Shown: positions 6,223-8,228 of the stretch, piece after piece
Layout of the letters: the number at the start of each line of letters is the position of its first letter
Position numbering within the stretch: position 1 is the stretch's first letter
Source: DP-36 sp036004365
GTDB lineage: Bacteria; Desulfobacterota; Binatia; UBA9968
NCBI GenBank assembly: GCA_036004365.1
Contig: DASYRN010000239.1
Coordinates: 1-8,228 of the forward strand
Direction of reading: 5' to 3'
Length of the DNA: 8,228 bases
Position numbers and translations under genes: made by a program
The notes under the pieces: generated by a model
What the model was told of the DNA's origin: nothing
Database searches by the model: none
Seen by the model: only the letters and a program-made list of their open reading frames with translations

Positions 6223-7367
6223 TATTTACCCAAGAGTTTTTTTAGCCAGTCAATCACCTCCGGCGGCTGATGGATCACCTCCTTGGCCAGTGCTTCTAAC
6301 TCCTCGCCGCTCGCGGGATTGAGACTCCACGACCTCTGCTTCGCTTCCGCTAAGAACTCCGGATCATTGATTGTTTTAGTGTACGCGTCACGCAGAATTT
6401 TGACTCGATCCGCGGGGATGCCGGGCGTCCCGACTACGGGTCGCGTGCCGAAGCCCACGGCACCGAGATAGACCGTTACTAACCGCCTCTTCGACTCCGG
6501 TGTCTTGTCTTGGTCCATGAGCTCAAAAATCGTTGGGGCTTCCCCTATCCTTCGGTCACGGGACCGGCCAGTTTGGATGAGCACTCTTACGAAACCATTC
6601 TTGTGCCACGAGATGAAGGGCTCGCGGCCGAAGAAGGCGTCAATGGTGATGGCGCGGCAATGGACTTCGCCCCGCTCTATGGCGAGATCTTGCTCGCCCC
6701 CGCCCGGGTAGCCGCTGATCACATTAAACTTGAGCCCGACGACATCGTCGAGGATTCTGGGGAGGTCGTAGCCAGTGCTTCCCACACTGGTAGCCGAACA
6801 TCTGGGAGGCTCCTTGGCCGTGCGGACGTCGTTCACAGTCTTGTACGGAGCGTCGGAGCGCATGAACAGCAGGTGAGGGCTTCGTTCTGGAGTGCCGATC
6901 CATGTGAACTTCGGCCAATCGAACTTGACCTCTGACCGGCCAGTAAGTTGAGCGTAGTAGAGGGCTCCCCCGATCGTGCCGAGGGTGAGTCCGTCGGGTT
7001 TAGTCAGGTTGTAAATATGATTGGCCGCAATCATCGCGCCGGCTCCGGGCATGTTTTGCACGACGAAATCCGGGTTTCCGGGAATATACTTTCCCATGTA
7101 GCGGGCGTAGGCTCGAGCCCCAAGGTCATGCATGTCGCCCGGTAGATAGCCAACGATAAATCTAATGGTCTTGCCTTGATAGAAGGGCGCCTGGGCAAAG
7201 GCGAAAGAAGGCGTAAGGCGGAAGGCGTGAGGCGAGAGCAAAAGTACAAAGACGACGTAAGGCGAAAGGCGTGAGGCGAGAGCAAAAATCTTTCTATTGC
7301 CTATTGCCCGTTTCCTCTTGCCTTGTTTCGATGAAATCCTCAAACGTTTGACGATTAAGCGAAGCAT
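6222..7367 (-). CDS. TTT family periplasmic solute-binding protein (TctC/Bug type), paralog 2
   Basis: This 381-residue exported binding protein is paralogous to the products encoded on either side. After a very long, basic leader (MLRLIVKRLRISSKQGKRKR onward) and a hydrophobic stretch around residues 37-58, a plausible cleavage lies at AFA|QAP near residue 58. The mature core has PFYQGKTI (61-68), GYLPGDMHDLGARAYARY (73-90), IPGNPDFVVQNMPGAGA (95-111), KPDGLTLG (123-130), FTWIGTPERSPHLLFMR (154-170), PPRCSATS (187-194), GYPGGGEQDLA (219-229) and IPADRVKILRDA (317-328). The cysteines C190 and C237 are the only two in the mature protein. The start is set by AGGAGGA at 7371-7377; an ATG at 7481 inside the previous gene is rejected. 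The leader region is built from a 44-bp tandem duplication. The gene ends against the inverted-repeat element. Confidence 0.93.
   Translation of the reverse strand: MLRLIVKRLRISSKQGKRKRAIGNRKIFALASRLSPYVVFVLLLSPHAFRLTPSFAFAQAPFYQGKTIRFIVGYLPGDMHDLGARAYARYMGKYIPGNPDFVVQNMPGAGAMIAANHIYNLTKPDGLTLGTIGGALYYAQLTGRSEVKFDWPKFTWIGTPERSPHLLFMRSDAPYKTVNDVRTAKEPPRCSATSVGSTGYDLPRILDDVVGLKFNVISGYPGGGEQDLAIERGEVHCRAITIDAFFGREPFISWHKNGFVRVLIQTGRSRDRRIGEAPTIFELMDQDKTPESKRRLVTVYLGAVGFGTRPVVGTPGIPADRVKILRDAYTKTINDPEFLAEAKQRSWSLNPASGEELEALAKEVIHQPPEVIDWLKKLLGK
7200..7287. repeat. 44-bp tandem duplication in signal-peptide coding sequence
   Basis: Units 7200-7243 and 7244-7287 match at 38 of 44 positions, including an identical 22-base stretch (7222-7243 and 7266-7287). 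Each unit itself contains two GRCGTRAGGCG words (starting at 7210 and 7224, and at 7254 and 7268). Just beyond it CTATTGC is repeated back to back (7294-7307). On the coding strand the duplication encodes most of the leader of the 7367-6222 binding protein. Because 44 is not a multiple of three, the two units are read in different frames, giving FALASRL from one and LLLSPHAF from the other. Confidence 0.85.
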
Positions 7368-7370
7368 GTG

Positions 7371-7377
7371 TCCTCCT
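7371..7377 (-). promoter_or_regulatory. Shine-Dalgarno overlapping the upstream stop codon
   Basis: The minus strand reads AGGAGGA 4-5 nt before the ATG at 7367. It overlaps the TAG stop (7378-7376) of the preceding binding-protein gene, an arrangement that favours coupled translation of the two paralogs and fixes the start of the second. Confidence 0.8.
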
Positions 7378-8228
7378 AGGTTTGCGAGAGGTTTCTCAAT
7401 TGCTCGATGATATCCGGAGTTTGAGAGATGACTTCTCTGGCCAAATTTTCCAGCTCGGCACCGGAAGCCGGCACGACACACAAGTTTTTCGTTTCGGCCT
7501 CCTTCTGCAACTCGGGATCATTTACCGCTCGCAAGAAAGCCTCTCGCAGAATATTTACTCGCTCAAGGGGAGTTCGAGGCGGAGCCACGAGAGGGCGGCC
7601 GAAAAGCGCCGCGCTTAGAACAACCTCGGCTAGCCTGCGGCTTGTGTCAGGGACATTGTATTGATCCATGAGCTCATGAATTGTGGGCGCCCCTGGCAGT
7701 CTCGGGTCCCGCTCTCTCCCGGTCTGAAGCAGTATCCGGATAAATCCGCTCTTCAGCCAGCCAGGATAGGGCTCGTGCGAGAAGAAGCCTGAGATCGTGA
7801 GCACCCGGCACTGGATATCGCCTCGCTCCACGGCTGAGTCCACGTCGGGCCCCTCCTCAAAGCCTGTTACCATGGTAAACTTCGCGCCGAAGATCTTTTC
7901 CAGGAGCTTCGGCAGAAGGCCTGCCGTCGAGTAGGCCCCGGACGCGCCGCACTTGGGAGGCTCGATGGCCGAGGCAATCTCGGGAACACTTCGGTAGGGA
8001 GTATCCGTTCGCATGTAAAGCAGATGATGCGACCGATCGGGAGTACCGATCCACGCGAAGCGGGACCAGTCGAAGTGGACATCCTTGCGCCCAAGCAGCT
8101 GGGCAAAGTAGAGATCCGGAGAGATTGCTCCAAGTGTGAGCCCGTCCGGTTCTGCGCCGTATACGTAATCGGCCACCACCATGGAGCGAGCCCCGGTTAT
8201 GTTCTCGACGATAATCCGGGGCGCCCCT
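7376..8228 (-). CDS. TTT family periplasmic solute-binding protein (TctC/Bug type), paralog 3, 5' truncated by window edge
   Basis: The reading frame is open from the window edge (8228) to the TAG at 7378-7376, giving 283 visible residues; the signal peptide and first beta-strands lie outside. The ATG at 8182 is internal: the codons before it read RIIVENITGARS, which aligns with IIVQNVAGAGS in the 4266-3166 paralog. Family landmarks follow in order: PDGLTLGAISP, FAWIGTPDRSHHLLYMR, EPPKCGASG, TGFEEGPDVDSAVERGD, GFIRILLQTGRERD, TIHELMDQYN and a C-terminal VISQTPDIIEQL. The conserved cysteine pair is present (visible residues 93 and 140), with one extra cysteine near the C-terminus (NLCVVPASG). 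The usual tandem glycines of the ligand loop are replaced by EEGPD, hinting at a different ligand. It is separated by only 8 nt from the next binding-protein gene, indicating co-transcription. Confidence 0.93.
   Translation of the reverse strand, partial: GAPRIIVENITGARSMVVADYVYGAEPDGLTLGAISPDLYFAQLLGRKDVHFDWSRFAWIGTPDRSHHLLYMRTDTPYRSVPEIASAIEPPKCGASGAYSTAGLLPKLLEKIFGAKFTMVTGFEEGPDVDSAVERGDIQCRVLTISGFFSHEPYPGWLKSGFIRILLQTGRERDPRLPGAPTIHELMDQYNVPDTSRRLAEVVLSAALFGRPLVAPPRTPLERVNILREAFLRAVNDPELQKEAETKNLCVVPASGAELENLAREVISQTPDIIEQLRNLSQT

Noticed and set aside
7368..7481. N-terminal extension of the second binding protein from an ATG at 7481
   Set aside because: It would overlap the upstream paralog's coding region by about 100 nt, and AGGAGGA at 7371-7377 clearly serves the ATG at 7367.
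8180..8182. ATG taken as the start of the rightmost binding protein
   Set aside because: The frame stays open to the edge, and the residues before it (RIIVENITGARS) align with the conserved family block, so it is internal.

Overview
The window reads as one catabolic and transport locus from a bacterium. Every gene I can support lies on the minus strand, so transcription runs from the right edge to the left edge. In that order it encodes: a tripartite tricarboxylate transporter (TTT) solute-binding protein, 5'-truncated by the window edge (8228-7376); a second TTT solute-binding protein (7367-6222); an N-acyl-D-amino-acid deacylase-like amidohydrolase (5979-4306); a third TTT solute-binding protein (4266-3166); the large TTT membrane subunit TctA (3152-1653); an ACMSD-like amidohydrolase/decarboxylase (1599-592); and the N-terminal domain of an M24 (Xaa-Pro peptidase/creatinase-like) enzyme cut by the left edge (461-1). 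No RNA gene, transposase or CRISPR array is visible.

Gene spacing suggests one or two transcription units: 8 nt between the first two binding-protein genes, 242 nt before the deacylase, then 39, 13 and 53 nt, and 130 nt before the M24 gene. The 242-nt gap holds a 120-bp inverted-repeat element, an 8-bp tandem repeat and a candidate promoter. The deacylase-binding protein-TctA-decarboxylase block may therefore be expressed separately from the two upstream binding-protein genes.

A reasonable reading is uptake of an organic acid or N-acylated compound by periplasmic binding proteins feeding a TctA channel, followed by cytoplasmic hydrolysis and possibly decarboxylation. The substrate cannot be told from sequence. 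The three binding proteins are clear paralogs, sharing many blocks and a cysteine pair at a fixed 47-residue spacing. The small membrane subunit TctB is not present in the window.

The taxon is uncertain. Purine-rich Shine-Dalgarno sites (GGAGG), moderately GC-rich DNA, an abundance of TTT binding proteins and many short dispersed repeats fit soil or sediment lineages such as Desulfobacterota-like, NC10, Rokubacteria or Tectomicrobia genomes. This is inference only. The most unusual structure is the recurrence of short tandem repeats at or just before gene 5' ends. In two binding-protein genes these repeats encode the signal peptide, and one is a 44-bp, frame-changing tandem duplication.
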